A DNA stretch of 64,000 bases from positions 1 to 64,000 of the forward strand of contig NZ_SRXN01000018.1 of the NCBI RefSeq assembly GCF_004827385.1, written 5' to 3'. The notes below the pieces were generated by a model, which was not told the DNA's origin, made no database searches, and saw nothing but the letters and a program-made list of their open reading frames with translations. The DNA comes from Ensifer sp. MPMI2T (GTDB taxonomy: Bacteria > Pseudomonadota > Alphaproteobacteria > Rhizobiales > Rhizobiaceae). A program made the position numbers and the translations under genes. Shown here piece by piece: positions 26,688-36,631 of the stretch (within the stretch, counting starts at the first letter, position 1; every line of letters starts with the position of its first letter).

Positions 26688-27242
26688 CTATTGTACCTTC
26701 CGCAGGATCAGCTTGCCCTCCGGCGAAATGGATCGCTCATAGCGCGGCAGGTCGGCGACCGAGGAGCTCTCGGCATCGATTGCCGGCTGGCCCTCGTCCA
26801 GTGCCGAAGGTTCCGCTCCGGAGGGCGCTTCCGGTGGGGGCTCGAGGCGCTGCATCGCTCCCTTACCGGGTGCGCTCAAGATGACGGAACCGCCGGAAGC
26901 GAGGGAGCCGGAACGCATCCGCTCGCTGAGGACGGATAGGTCTTTCCCCAATCTCTCGACCTGCTGACGAATAGGCGCAGCGACGTCGGCCCTGCCGAAG
27001 TTGCGGTTCTGCTTGTCGATCTGCAGCTTCAGACCGTCAATGGACCTTTTGACCGCAGCGAGCGCCTCGCGGCTCTCACGGACATCCGCTGCGTTCTTGG
27101 CCGTGTAGAGGAGCGTGCCGGCGTTCAGCGGCAGGAAAACCAGGGCCAAGGCAATGAACGGCGCGTTGCTTGTCCGCATCTTTGCCGCTCGAACGCCTCT
27201 CGCATCACCGGGTTCGATTTCCACATTCGCCAAGCTGGTCAT
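26688..27242 (-). CDS. Membrane-anchored coiled-coil protein
   Basis: A 184-residue protein with one transmembrane helix near residues 30-45 (APFIALALVFLPLNAGTLLY), then a long heptad-rich segment (REALAAVKRSIDGLKLQIDK, VERLGKDLSVLSERMRSGSL) and a Pro/Glu-rich tail. No family is recognised. ATG 27242 sits seven bases after GGAGAAAG, better than the upstream ATG at 27260. It is on the same strand as the transpeptidase, small lipoprotein and secretin genes and is probably part of that pilus-linked block; a structural role across the periplasm is a guess. Confidence 0.6.
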   Translation of the reverse strand: MTSLANVEIEPGDARGVRAAKMRTSNAPFIALALVFLPLNAGTLLYTAKNAADVRESREALAAVKRSIDGLKLQIDKQNRNFGRADVAAPIRQQVERLGKDLSVLSERMRSGSLASGGSVILSAPGKGAMQRLEPPPEAPSGAEPSALDEGQPAIDAESSSVADLPRYERSISPEGKLILRKVQ

Positions 27243-27327
27243 CCACTTTCTCCGCCGCAAGCCGGGCCGAAGCCCAAGTATGCATACGCTTTTAGAGCCT
27301 CGGTGTTTCGCACTTTTGCTCGTCCCA

Positions 27328-27915
27328 CTACTTCACCACCACGGTTGCTCCGATTTTCACCCGGTCAAAAAGGTCGATGACATCGGCATTGCTCATACGA
27401 AAGCAGCCGGAGGACGCAAATTCGCCGACCGTCGACTGCTCGTTCGTCCCGTGGATGCGGTAGAGCGTGTCAGCGCCTCCCCGGTAAAGGTAGATCCCGC
27501 GCGCTCCCATTGGATTGAAGGGGCCGGCCGGCACGAGCTCAGGAAGTTCCGGCGCACGCGCCCTCATCTCGGCGGGTGGCCGCCAATCGGGCCACTCCGC
27601 CTTGCGGCCAACCCTGACGACGCCACTCCACCGGAAGCCGTCGCGACCGACGCCGATCCTGTAACGGATCGCGCGACTGCCAGAAAGGACGAGATCGAGG
27701 GTCCGCCTGTCGCTGAGGATGATGATCGTGCCGGGCGGATAATCTTGGGCCGCAGCGACGACCACGCCCGTCCTCGGTCCGAGGTCCCGCGGCACGCGTG
27801 CGCTCGCCGCATCAGCGGAAGGCGTAAGGCCGAGCGCAGCGATCGCAGCAGCGATGAGCATAACGCGGCTTATCGCCGGCCTAGCGCCCTTGCTCCTGCG
27901 TGCCCAAGCCTTCAT
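27328..27915 (-). CDS. L,D-transpeptidase (YkuD fold)
   Basis: A 195-residue exported enzyme. An N-terminal signal peptide (MLIAAAIAALGLTPSADAAS) is followed by the YkuD domain: PPGTIIILSDRRTLDLVLSG, then YRIGVGRDGFRWSG, and the catalytic region YRIHGTNEQSTVGEFASSGC followed by FRMSNADVIDL, with His and the nucleophile Cys in place. Such enzymes make 3-3 cross-links in peptidoglycan or attach proteins to it. Lying between a coiled-coil protein gene and the secretin block, it may adapt the wall to the pilus machine; this is inference. Confidence 0.85.
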   Translation of the reverse strand: MKAWARRSKGARPAISRVMLIAAAIAALGLTPSADAASARVPRDLGPRTGVVVAAAQDYPPGTIIILSDRRTLDLVLSGSRAIRYRIGVGRDGFRWSGVVRVGRKAEWPDWRPPAEMRARAPELPELVPAGPFNPMGARGIYLYRGGADTLYRIHGTNEQSTVGEFASSGCFRMSNADVIDLFDRVKIGATVVVK

Positions 27916-28023
27916 CGCGTCAGTGCTCCGTCCCTGGCGACGGCATTAGGAGGTGGCAGCGCGCCTGTCTCAATCAGCATAGGCCACGATCGGCGGCCCC
28001 ACCTAACGTGTTCCCCAATCACC

Positions 28024-28359
28024 TCAGTTTCCCGTGCCATTGCCGGACGCGCCATTCGTCCCCGCGGGAGGCGTGGCCCCAGGCAGGATCACCGCCGTGG
28101 GTGCCGGCGCGGCGGCGCCCTGCCCTCCGCCCTGATAGTTGCGGATAACCCGGTTGATCACCTTGCCGTCGCTCGGGATGCGCGTGTTCTGCGCCACCCG
28201 CGGGAACGGCTCCTGCGTGTGGATGCCCTTGTTGGCTTCGACCGCGTTGCCAAGCCCGAAGGTGATCGAGTCCCTGTGGTTCAAGTAGTCGGCGCAGCCG
28301 GAGAGGAGCGCGGCGGCGGCCACTAACAGGGCCGCGCGACTACTTCTTAGAAAGGGCAT
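28024..28359 (-). CDS. Small lipoprotein of the pilus block
   Basis: A 111-residue precursor with lipobox LLSGC near residue 22, a central conserved-looking segment (RDSITFGLGNAVEANKGIHT, then SDGKVINRVIRNYQ) and a Gly/Ala/Pro-rich tail. It starts inside the end of the secretin gene (overlap of 20 bases), so it is almost certainly co-translated with it. The position corresponds to CpaD/RcpB, but it is much shorter than CpaD and I cannot show homology; it could be a secretin pilotin. Confidence 0.65.
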   Translation of the reverse strand: MPFLRSSRAALLVAAAALLSGCADYLNHRDSITFGLGNAVEANKGIHTQEPFPRVAQNTRIPSDGKVINRVIRNYQGGGQGAAAPAPTAVILPGATPPAGTNGASGNGTGN

Positions 28360-29827
28360 GCGCGCCTCCCACATCGAGATCGAGACGGTGGCCATAGGGC
28401 CCTTTCACGCCTTCGCCATGGCGGAAGCGGCGCAGCATGTCCTTGTCGACCTCCAGGATGCCAAGCGCGAACAACTCCCAGTCGTTCGACGAACGCGTCT
28501 GGTCGAGCGGGCTGTAGAGGTCTTCGCCGGGTGCGGACGGGCGCACGATGTGCGGCGTGACGATGATGACGAGATCGGACTCCCTTTTCAGGAAGCTCGT
28601 CGAGCGGAACAGCGCGCCGATCACCGGGACCTGCGACACCCACGGCAATTGCTGCACGTCCTTGGCATTGATCGACTGCAGCAACCCGGCCATGGCGAAG
28701 CTCTGGCCGTCGCGCAGCGCCACCGTGGTCTTCGCCGCGCGCGAGATGAAGCCGGGATTGCCGTTGACATTGATCGAGGTGTCGAGCTCGGAGACTTCCG
28801 GCTCGATCCTGAGACTGATGAGCCCGTTGTCGAGCACCACCGGCGTGAAGGTCAGCCGGACGCCGAAGGGCCGGTAGTCGGTTTCGGTCGCAACCGTCGC
28901 GCCGTTGGCCACCGTCGTCTGGATCGGCACCTCGCCGCCGGCGTGGAAGCTCGCGGTCTCGCCGCTCATGGCGATCAGGTTCGGCTGCGCCAGCCGGCGC
29001 ACCAGGCCCTTCTGCTCCAGTGCATTGATGACGACGTCGATCTGGCCGCCGGCAATCTCCAGCACCTTGGCGATCAGTTGCCCGAAGGGCTGCATGCCGG
29101 TCGCCGCGCCTGCGGCGTCTTCGAGTGTGCGGACGAGCCGGCCGTCTTCGACCGAAATGCCCTGGCTCGTCGTTGCCTTACCGATGCCGTTCCGCCCCTG
29201 GCCGGACCAGCCGATACCGAGGTCGCGGCCGGTCTGGCGCGAGGCCTCGATCACCCGCACCTCCAGCATGACCTGCTGGGAATCGGCGACGCGCAACTGG
29301 TTCAGTACCGGCTGCTCGGAATAGGATTGGGCGATCTCCAGCACCCGCTGCAGTTCCATGGCGTCACGCACCGCACCCGTCAGGCGAATGCGGTCGTTCG
29401 AGTTGAACACCCGGACCCGCGCCGAAGGTGCCGCGGACCTGATCGCGGCGGCCACCTCGCTGAAGTCGCTGGCGACGCGGATATCGATAACGCCGAGCAG
29501 CGCCTTGTTGTCGTCGTAGACCGAGATATTGGTGGAGCCAGTCATCTTGCCGCGGATGAAGAGCGACCGGTCGGAGAGCGGCACGACATCTATGAGCTCG
29601 GCGCTGCCGATGACTAGATCGCCGAATGACTTGCCGGTCCTGATGGTTATCGTGTCATTCGGCGCCAGCGTCACCTGCTGCACGGTGCCCGTGAGGCTCA
29701 CGAATTCTTCCTGGGCGTGCGCCGTACCGATGAGACCGGGGCTCCACAAACCGCAGCTGATTACCGCCGCCGTGACCGCCGAGAGGGTTCGGGCTCGGGC
29801 TCCCCCCTTGCTCATTCTCCTTGTCAT
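28340..29827 (-). CDS. cpaC: Tad/Flp pilus secretin CpaC/RcpA
   Basis: A 495-residue outer-membrane secretin. A signal peptide ends at AHA-QEEFVS; the pilus N-domain follows (TIRTGKSFGDLVIGSAELID, RSLFIRGKMTGSTNISVYDD), then a BON-like domain (NDRIRLTGAVRDAMELQRVL) and the secretin core (QVMLEVRVIEASRQTGRDLG, GLVRRLAQPNLIAMSGETAS, FRSTSFLKRESDLVIIVTPH). In-frame starts at 29875, 29827 and 29815 are possible; 29827 leaves a normal signal peptide. It is separated from the other pilus genes by the whole chemosensory cluster. Confidence 0.9.
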   Translation of the reverse strand: MTRRMSKGGARARTLSAVTAAVISCGLWSPGLIGTAHAQEEFVSLTGTVQQVTLAPNDTITIRTGKSFGDLVIGSAELIDVVPLSDRSLFIRGKMTGSTNISVYDDNKALLGVIDIRVASDFSEVAAAIRSAAPSARVRVFNSNDRIRLTGAVRDAMELQRVLEIAQSYSEQPVLNQLRVADSQQVMLEVRVIEASRQTGRDLGIGWSGQGRNGIGKATTSQGISVEDGRLVRTLEDAAGAATGMQPFGQLIAKVLEIAGGQIDVVINALEQKGLVRRLAQPNLIAMSGETASFHAGGEVPIQTTVANGATVATETDYRPFGVRLTFTPVVLDNGLISLRIEPEVSELDTSINVNGNPGFISRAAKTTVALRDGQSFAMAGLLQSINAKDVQQLPWVSQVPVIGALFRSTSFLKRESDLVIIVTPHIVRPSAPGEDLYSPLDQTRSSNDWELFALGILEVDKDMLRRFRHGEGVKGPYGHRLDLDVGGAHALSKK

Positions 29828-30305
29828 TCCCGCTTCAGCCTCCGCTCCTCGCTCAGCCCCAGCGCCCACGGGCAAAGCCGCAACCCCACTCCGACCGGAT
29901 CACTCCGACTCGATGCTCCACGACGTCGTGTTCCAAGCATCAACGGTCGCCCATTTCGGCTCTACCGGCAAGGGTGGTTTCGCATTTCATCACAATCTGT
30001 GACTGCTTTTCGCGAAGTGGTTGCTTTGCCTCGCCCTGTATCAAGTCGTTCCGGCGCCAGAGGCGATTTTCTCACGCTCACCTACCCATCGTCGCGAAAG
30101 TGGCGCAAAACGCTCGTGGGCCTGACAAATCGATCACGCGTCGGAAGGCCGAGTCCGATTTGCCAGGACCGATGGTTCCTAACTCGTCATAACGGAATGG
30201 AGGGGAACCAGTCGCATCGAAAGGAGTTAATCTAGGTTGTACAACCTGGCGTGGGCTCGACTATTGCGATATGGGCCTGTTGCCACTCAGTCCAAGGGTA
30301 GTGGC
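29828..30305. other. Divergent intergenic region
   Basis: 478 bases between the secretin and the PAS-GGDEF-EAL gene. No good frame exists. A strong AAAGGAG at about 30221 precedes a TTG at 30237 that is in frame with the downstream gene. No palindrome resembling the blocks found in the other pilus intergenic regions was seen. Confidence 0.4.
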
Positions 30306-33300
30306 ATGAACGCTCCGATCCCCGAACGTTCGCCGAAGAAGTCCTTTGACTTCTTTCAGTATCTCGTCGATGGCATTGCCGAACCGGTGATCGTCAAAGA
30401 CGAGGCGTCGCGATTTGTATTCATAAACAGCGAAGCGTGCGCGCTTTTGGGCAAAACTCGCGATGAACTCCTCGGACGCACCGACCATGATTTTTTGCCC
30501 AGTGCGGAAGCCGATGGGATTGTCGCGCTCGATAGAGTCGTGCTTTCGACCGGAGAGGACCGTCAGCTCGAAGAGCAAATCACCACGCCAGATGGCGTCA
30601 CGCGGACGCTGCTGACCAAGAAGCGCTGCGTGCGCATACCGGTTGGCGCGACGGAGGAGAGATTCCTGGTCGCCGCCATCGTGGACATCACACATCTTCG
30701 TAAGACCGAAGCAACACTGCGCGCCAGCGAAGAGCATTATCGGTCACTCGTAGACTTGCATCCCCAGGTTCCTTGGACGGCTGACGCGAAGGGCGAGGTG
30801 TTGGAAGTCGGCCCGCGATGGACCGAATTTACCGGATTGGGCGAGAAAGAGACGCTGGGACGTGGATGGGCAAAAGCCGTACATCCGCAGGACGCCGCCA
30901 TGGTCCACGCGCAATGGGAGCGCTCTCTTTCGAGTGGCGAACCCCTCGATATTGAATACCGGCTTTTGACTGCAACTGGTCATTATCGCTGGTTTCGAGG
31001 CCGCGCGGTCGCCAAGCGTAACAGCGCTGGAGAAACTGTGCGCTGGTACGGCGTTCTGGAGGATGTCGACGAAAGGCGACGAGCCATTGATGCTTTGCGT
31101 GAAAGCGAGGCGCGCTTTCGGGCAATTGCTGACGACGCCCCGGTGATGATCTGGGTGGCTGACCCAACGGGCGATACCAGTTTTTTTAATCGTTTGTGGT
31201 TGGAGACCACCGGCCAAACGGAAGCCGAAGCGCTCGGTTTCGGCTGGGTGGATGTGATCCACCCTGATGACCGGGAGAAAGTGCAGCAAGCATTTTTCAG
31301 CGCTGCCGTGGGGAAAGAGGCCGTCCGCAGCGAGTATCGGTTGCGGCGGGCCGATGGAAGCTGGGCTTGGGTGATAGATGTCGGTCAGCCGCGCTTTTCC
31401 GCCGATGGAACCTTTCTCGGATATGTGGGGTCCGTTCTCGACATCACGGAACGTCGAGCCGCTGAGATCGCGCAACAGGAAGCGCAGGCGTTCATCAGAA
31501 GTATTTTCGACAGCAGTCCCGACTGTGTACGCGTGCTCGATCTGGAAGGGCGGCCGTTGCTTATGAACAAGGCTGGCCGGCGCATCTTCGGTCTGGCGGA
31601 AGGGGCGCCGCTTACAAAAACGACATGGGACGTTGTCGGCAACGCTTCCGACGCACAAAAGGTTCAGGCGGGCTGGGAAAAGGTCAGGGCAGGCGAGACG
31701 GGTCGCTTCGAGATCACCGTACGGGTCAAGGACGAAGAAAGATGCATGGACGTGATCTCAGCCCCTATCATGGGGCGCGAAGGAAAGCCGGTCAGAATGC
31801 TCTCGATCTGGCGCGACATCACCGATGCGAAGCGCGCCAGCGAGGAAATCAGCCGCGCGCAAAGGAATGCCGAAGCTGCGGCTGATCAGCTTTCGTCGGT
31901 TCTCGAAAGCACCATGGACAGCGTCATGCTCCTCGATGCCCAATGGCGTATCCGCTATTTGAACGAGAACGCCAAGACGCTTTTGCGGATCGGGGATGAG
32001 TCGTTAGGGAAAGTCTTTTGGAAGCTGTTCCCAAAAGAAAGGAAGGGGAACTTTGGCAAGCACTGCCAGGAGATCATGGACCGCCGTGTCCGATCCTTCT
32101 TCGAGGGTTACTTGTCATCCCTTGATCGATGGATCGAGGCCGTCGCTTCTCCTGCACAAGACGGCATTTCTGTCTTCTGTCGAGACATAACGGAGCGCCG
32201 CCGGGCTGAGGAGGACAAGTTACTCGCCCAGAAGCAGATGGCCCATTTGGCCAGGCACGACATGCTTACCGGACTTGCGAACCGGATGTTCTTCCGCGAA
32301 TGCTTCGATCAGGCTCTTAGCGAAAGGGGCGCCGCCGTCCGCATGGCCGTGCTCTGCCTGGACCTCGATGGGTTCAAGGCCATAAACGACACGCTTGGCC
32401 ACCCCGCTGGGGACGCCTTGTTGCGCCAGGTGTCTGCGCGACTCATCCAATCTGTGAGAGCGACGGACGTCGTCGCGCGCCTCGGGGGTGACGAGTTTGC
32501 AATTATACACCGCGTGGCGAGGACCCATGATGAAGCCTTTCGTCTCGCACAGCGGATTATCGATACACTCGGCGAGCCATTCACCATAGAAAGCGTCAGC
32601 GCCACTGTCGGAACGAGCGTCGGCATTGCTTTTGCGCCGGACGATGGGACTACCGCGGATGAATTGATCAAGGCCGCCGATATCGCCCTTTACAACGCAA
32701 AGGCAAGCGGGCGCGGGACTTACAGGCGCTTTGATATGGCCATGCAGGCGGAGCTGCAAGCGCACCAGCAGGTCAAGATTGCGCTCAGAAGCGCTTTGGA
32801 AAGGAACGAGTTCGAACTGTATTATCAGCCGCTGATAAGCTTGAGATCGCGCCGTGTAACGGGATGCGAGGCGCTTTTGCGGTGGCGCAGTCCCGAAAGA
32901 GGGATGATCGCGCCCTCCGATTTCATTCCCATTGCTGAAGAAACCGGACTGATCGTAGCGATCGGCAAGTGGACTCTTGATCAAGCCTGTCGCCAGGCCG
33001 CGTGCTGGCCGGAACATATCAGCATTGCCGTCAACCTCTCACCGGTCCAATTCAAGCATAGGAACCTCGTAAGGGCAGTCGCCGATGCACTCTCGGCCTC
33101 TCGTCTCGATCCCGCCCGCCTGCAATTGGAGATAACGGAGTCGGTCCTGCTGGACGAGAGCGAACACAATCTCCAACTGCTCATGGAGTTGCGTGACCTC
33201 GGCGTGAAAATCGCCATGGACGACTTCGGAACAGGCTACTCATCCCTCGGTTACCTGAGAAGTTTCCCTTTCGATAAGATCAAGGTGGATCAAGCCTTCG

Positions 33301-33518
33301 TCCGCGACTTGCCGCACGGCAAGGAATCGCTCGCGATCGTCAGAGCCGTCGCCGGTCTTGGACATAGCCTCGGCATGACGACGACGATCGAGGGCATTGA
33401 AACCGAGGACCAATTGGCGATCGTGAATGCGGAAGGGTTCCATGAGGTTCAGGGTTATATCTTCTCGCGCCCCTTGCCGGCATCGGAAGTCTCGAAGCTG
33501 ATTGACGGCCCGGTCTAA
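30306..33518 (+). CDS. Multi-PAS GGDEF-EAL c-di-GMP protein
   Basis: A 1070-residue soluble protein. About five PAS domains fill residues 10-650 (for example FVFINSEACALLGKTRDELL, WTEFTGLGEKETLGRGWAKA, SFFNRLWLETTGQTEAEALG, and a final one with NENAKTLLRIGDESLG). The GGDEF domain has an intact GGDEF at about 727, and the EAL domain has EAL at about 855 plus DDFGTGYSSLGYLR and EGIETEDQ, so both cyclase and phosphodiesterase activities are possible. No membrane helix is seen. ATG 30306 has AAGGG before it; a TTG at 30237 after AAAGGAG would add 23 residues. It precedes the response regulator and che genes on the same strand. Confidence 0.88.
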   Translation: MNAPIPERSPKKSFDFFQYLVDGIAEPVIVKDEASRFVFINSEACALLGKTRDELLGRTDHDFLPSAEADGIVALDRVVLSTGEDRQLEEQITTPDGVTRTLLTKKRCVRIPVGATEERFLVAAIVDITHLRKTEATLRASEEHYRSLVDLHPQVPWTADAKGEVLEVGPRWTEFTGLGEKETLGRGWAKAVHPQDAAMVHAQWERSLSSGEPLDIEYRLLTATGHYRWFRGRAVAKRNSAGETVRWYGVLEDVDERRRAIDALRESEARFRAIADDAPVMIWVADPTGDTSFFNRLWLETTGQTEAEALGFGWVDVIHPDDREKVQQAFFSAAVGKEAVRSEYRLRRADGSWAWVIDVGQPRFSADGTFLGYVGSVLDITERRAAEIAQQEAQAFIRSIFDSSPDCVRVLDLEGRPLLMNKAGRRIFGLAEGAPLTKTTWDVVGNASDAQKVQAGWEKVRAGETGRFEITVRVKDEERCMDVISAPIMGREGKPVRMLSIWRDITDAKRASEEISRAQRNAEAAADQLSSVLESTMDSVMLLDAQWRIRYLNENAKTLLRIGDESLGKVFWKLFPKERKGNFGKHCQEIMDRRVRSFFEGYLSSLDRWIEAVASPAQDGISVFCRDITERRRAEEDKLLAQKQMAHLARHDMLTGLANRMFFRECFDQALSERGAAVRMAVLCLDLDGFKAINDTLGHPAGDALLRQVSARLIQSVRATDVVARLGGDEFAIIHRVARTHDEAFRLAQRIIDTLGEPFTIESVSATVGTSVGIAFAPDDGTTADELIKAADIALYNAKASGRGTYRRFDMAMQAELQAHQQVKIALRSALERNEFELYYQPLISLRSRRVTGCEALLRWRSPERGMIAPSDFIPIAEETGLIVAIGKWTLDQACRQAACWPEHISIAVNLSPVQFKHRNLVRAVADALSASRLDPARLQLEITESVLLDESEHNLQLLMELRDLGVKIAMDDFGTGYSSLGYLRSFPFDKIKVDQAFVRDLPHGKESLAIVRAVAGLGHSLGMTTTIEGIETEDQLAIVNAEGFHEVQGYIFSRPLPASEVSKLIDGPV

Positions 33519-33744
33519 GCGCTCGCGCATCGTGCGGTTCACACCGATTTGCGAATCGCTGTCGATCATAGGTGCAGCATTTGGCCCTACACGTCGCCAG
33601 GCGTGTGTGGCACAATCTGCATACTACCGCGCATTGCTACGCAATGACGGGAACGCATTCGGTGAGACGATCGTTAGTTGCAGACCGGCTAGCGGGCCGA
33701 ATTGATGGCTCGCAAGCGCCAGACCAACCGGCGAGGAAAACGTA

Positions 33745-34422
33745 ATGAATGCCTCACGCGTCGCACTTATTGCCGATGATGACGAATTCTTCCGGATCGC
33801 GCTTGGCTTCATCTTGAAGAGCAAATTGCACTTCACGGAGATCATCGAAACCGGGTCGCTTGACGAAGCGATTGAACGGCTCAGCGAGCGCGGGGACATA
33901 TCACTGGCGTTGTTCGATTTGGCGATGCCTGGCATGCAAAGTGTAGCCAGCCTTGCGGCCGTGCGCGACATCCACCCGGATCTAAAAGTCGTCGTCGTCT
34001 CGGCATCGTCGCGCCGGTCGGATATCTTGTCTGCCCTCACTGCGGGCATAAACGGCTATGTGCCAAAGGGTCTCGGTGCGAGCGATGTTGCCGAAGCAAT
34101 TGGCGCGATTCTGAACGGCGCTGTCTACGTACCCCCGTCTATCGCGGGCCGCGCCTCCTCTTCCGAGGAAGCAGAGGTACCCCAGGCCTCCCGGCAGAAC
34201 GGACTCGGCCATCGTACAATCGAATTCCTCACCCCGAGGCAGCGCGAGGTCCTCCTGCTCCTTGTGCAGGGGTTCTCGAACAAGGAAATCGCCCGCAAGC
34301 TGAAACTCGGCGAGGGTACCGTGAAGATTCACATGGCAGCGCTCTTCCGCAGTCTGAGGGTAAGAAACCGCCAGGAGGCGGCCGCCGCAGGGGCCCGCCT
34401 GTTACCCATGACCGAAAGCTAG
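33745..34422 (+). CDS. LuxR/NarL-type response regulator
   Basis: A 225-residue two-domain transcription factor. The receiver holds the acidic pocket DDD at 11-13, phosphoacceptor D58 (LFDLAMPG) and the conserved Lys in GYVPKG. The C-terminal helix-turn-helix is LTPRQREVLLLLVQGFSNKE then IARKLKLGEGTVKIHMAALF. With no free CheY in the cluster and CheA encoded downstream, it is the most likely output of the chemosensory path and may bind the pilus promoters. That link is inference from position. Confidence 0.88.
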   Translation: MNASRVALIADDDEFFRIALGFILKSKLHFTEIIETGSLDEAIERLSERGDISLALFDLAMPGMQSVASLAAVRDIHPDLKVVVVSASSRRSDILSALTAGINGYVPKGLGASDVAEAIGAILNGAVYVPPSIAGRASSSEEAEVPQASRQNGLGHRTIEFLTPRQREVLLLLVQGFSNKEIARKLKLGEGTVKIHMAALFRSLRVRNRQEAAAAGARLLPMTES

Positions 34423-34610
34423 ATCGACATAGTCCGGTCGGATAGGCCGCCGTCTAAGCCATCCGGACGAGTAGCGCAAATGCATGCCAGGACGTAGTGA
34501 CGACAGCACTGGAAATGAATGTGGAACCAAATGCGCCAGCCTGCTTCGACAGCCAGCTTATCCCGACTCCCGCTTCGCGCGTGCCCGGCAAATGAGCAAG
34601 GGGGTGTCCG

Positions 34611-35972
34611 GTGACAGGGCCCGCGCCGTCATCAAACCTCGCTGACCAGGTCGCCTACAGGGTTGGCCTCAGCTTTCCGGTATCCCGAAAAGGGGCGGTC
34701 GCTTCGGCGATCGCCCGGCTCATGACGCGGCGTGGGATTGGCGACAGCCGGTCTTTTCTCGACCGGCTGGGGCTGGACGAGGATTTGACCGACGATGCAA
34801 TCGCAGCGATCACGGTCGGAGAAACGCATTTCTTTCGGGGCCCAGATCAATTCCAGCTTATACGGCAGACAATCCTTCCCGAGTTGCGGCGGCGGTCCGA
34901 CGGCTCTCCCGTCTGGATCTGGAGTCTCGGCTGTGCAACGGGGGAGGAGCCCTACTCACTTGCCATTCTCTGCGACCAGGAAGGTCTCTTGGACGATGTT
35001 CGAATACGCGCAGCCGACATCTCAAGAAGGGCGCTCGTCACCGCGAAGGCCGCCGAGTATGGCGAATGGTCCTTAAGGAAGACGGATCACAAGCTGAAGG
35101 AACGATATTTCACCTCATGTGAGGGACGGTTTCGACTGCACGAACGACTGCGCCGGCAGGTCGACTTCGCTCACGTGAACCTTGGTGCAGACGAGCTTCC
35201 GGCAGCGGAAAGGGGGTTGGCTGACTTCGATTTAATCCTTTGTCGCAACGTGCTCGTCTATCTCGACGCGAGCGCGGTGCGTCGGACTGCGCGCCAGCTA
35301 TTCGCCTGCCTTGCCGATGGCGGCTGGTTGTTGACTGCTCCGACCGACCCACCTTTGTGGAAATACGCACCGTTCGAGACTTCGGTTACGCCAGCGGGCG
35401 TTGTTTATCGGCGCATGATGGGTCATCCAGACACTTCGAAGCGCTCGGCCTCACGCGTCCCCTCTATTCGACACCAAACCAAGAAGCCTCTCGCGCGCAT
35501 TCCGCCTGCTCGAGCTTGCGTCACCGACGCGCGAAAAACATTGGGCGACAACGCTGTCAGGGCGATTGCCCAACAAATCCGCTCGCGTTTTGATATCGGC
35601 GAGACCCGCGACGCCGAGCGCCTTGCTGCGCAAGCCATTGAAAGTCACCCACTCTCAGCGGAACTGCATTTTCTCCAAGGGCTCTCCCAGATGACCCATG
35701 GGGAGACCGACGCGGCGGCAGCGGCATTGCGAAGGGCTGTCTATCTGGACAGCGATCTGGCTGCCGCGCAGTTCTTCCTCGGTGTCTGTCTCAAGCACAG
35801 AGATCCGCAAGCGGCCCTACGCGCCCTCGAAAACGCGCTTCTCTTCTGCGTCGCTCGGCCGCCGCGCGAACGCATCGCGCTGATATCCGGAGTGACGGCC
35901 GGACATCTCGCGGAGCGCGCAAGGCGAGAGATCGGTGAGATCCGGCGGCATCTGGGGAGCGAGGACCTATGA
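34611..35972 (+). CDS. cheR: CheR methyltransferase with TPR tail
   Basis: A 453-residue enzyme that methylates glutamates on the chemoreceptor. The CheR domain includes GETHFFRGPDQFQLI, the SAM site WSLGCATGEEPYSLAI, RAADISRRALVTAKAAEYGE, and FDLILCRNVLVYLDASA. A linker follows (about 270-330) and then TPR units (AQQIRSRFDIGETRDAERLA, ALRRAVYLDSDLAAAQFFLG), as in WspC-like CheR proteins that tether to their receptor. It starts at GTG 34611 after AAGGGGG and overlaps the CheW gene by ATGA. Confidence 0.9.
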   Translation: MTGPAPSSNLADQVAYRVGLSFPVSRKGAVASAIARLMTRRGIGDSRSFLDRLGLDEDLTDDAIAAITVGETHFFRGPDQFQLIRQTILPELRRRSDGSPVWIWSLGCATGEEPYSLAILCDQEGLLDDVRIRAADISRRALVTAKAAEYGEWSLRKTDHKLKERYFTSCEGRFRLHERLRRQVDFAHVNLGADELPAAERGLADFDLILCRNVLVYLDASAVRRTARQLFACLADGGWLLTAPTDPPLWKYAPFETSVTPAGVVYRRMMGHPDTSKRSASRVPSIRHQTKKPLARIPPARACVTDARKTLGDNAVRAIAQQIRSRFDIGETRDAERLAAQAIESHPLSAELHFLQGLSQMTHGETDAAAAALRRAVYLDSDLAAAQFFLGVCLKHRDPQAALRALENALLFCVARPPRERIALISGVTAGHLAERARREIGEIRRHLGSEDL

Positions 35973-36631
35973 GGACACCTTTGCGGCCCACCGCCCGTCC
36001 GGTCGACTGGACCGCCGTCAGAAGGCGGATGGCGGCAGCGATAGAGCAGACGGGAGCGCTTTTGGAAGCGGCACAGCAGGATGCGCAATACGAGCGACCA
36101 TCACCGCGCTCGGCCGGTGATGCGTTCGCCGGAGAGAGCGAAGAGCAGGCAATCGGCCTTGTAACCTTCATGCTCTCGGATCGCCGGTTTGCATTGGAGA
36201 TCCGATACGTCTGCGAAATCGTTTCGAAGGCACGCGTCAGCCCGCTTCCCGGAATGCCCCCGCATGCCTGCGGCGTCTACGATTTGCGCGGCCAGTTGCT
36301 TCCCGTCTTCGACCTATGCGGACTGCTCGATCTCCCGCGACGGGCTGGCTGCGCCCATGACTGGGCGATCGTATGCGGACAAACGCAGGCCGAGTTGATG
36401 ATCATGTCTGAGGCCGCCCCGGCGATATTGCTGCTCCCACCCGAGGAAATCGAAGCGGCGGAACCCGATTCCGGCGACAACGCTTGGCATTGCGCGACGA
36501 CCAAAGCGGGCACAGTCATTCTGGACGGCGACCTTCTGTTGAACGACCGCCAATTCTTTCTTGAGGACGAGCAGATCATCGCAAGCGACGAGGAAAGGAC
36601 CGAGATCCATGAGCCCCCGATTGGCAAATAG
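35969..36631 (+). CDS. cheW: CheW-like adaptor
   Basis: A 220-residue protein whose single CheW domain spans about 50-190 ([20 protein letters not shown], then [20 protein letters not shown], then [15 protein letters not shown]). It has an unusual N-terminal extension of about 45 residues. It would couple the receptor to CheA. Its start overlaps cheR and its end overlaps the MCP start, showing a tight operon. It is the only CheW in the cluster, as opposed to two in Wsp systems. Confidence 0.85.
   Translation: MRTPLRPTARPVDWTAVRRRMAAAIEQTGALLEAAQQDAQYERPSPRSAGDAFAGESEEQAIGLVTFMLSDRRFALEIRYVCEIVSKARVSPLPGMPPHACGVYDLRGQLLPVFDLCGLLDLPRRAGCAHDWAIVCGQTQAELMIMSEAAPAILLLPPEEIEAAEPDSGDNAWHCATTKAGTVILDGDLLLNDRQFFLEDEQIIASDEERTEIHEPPIGK

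Noticed and set aside
28358..29617. 419-codon frame opposite the secretin gene
   Set aside because: Its product is an Arg/His-rich shadow of the secretin sequence with no recognisable family.
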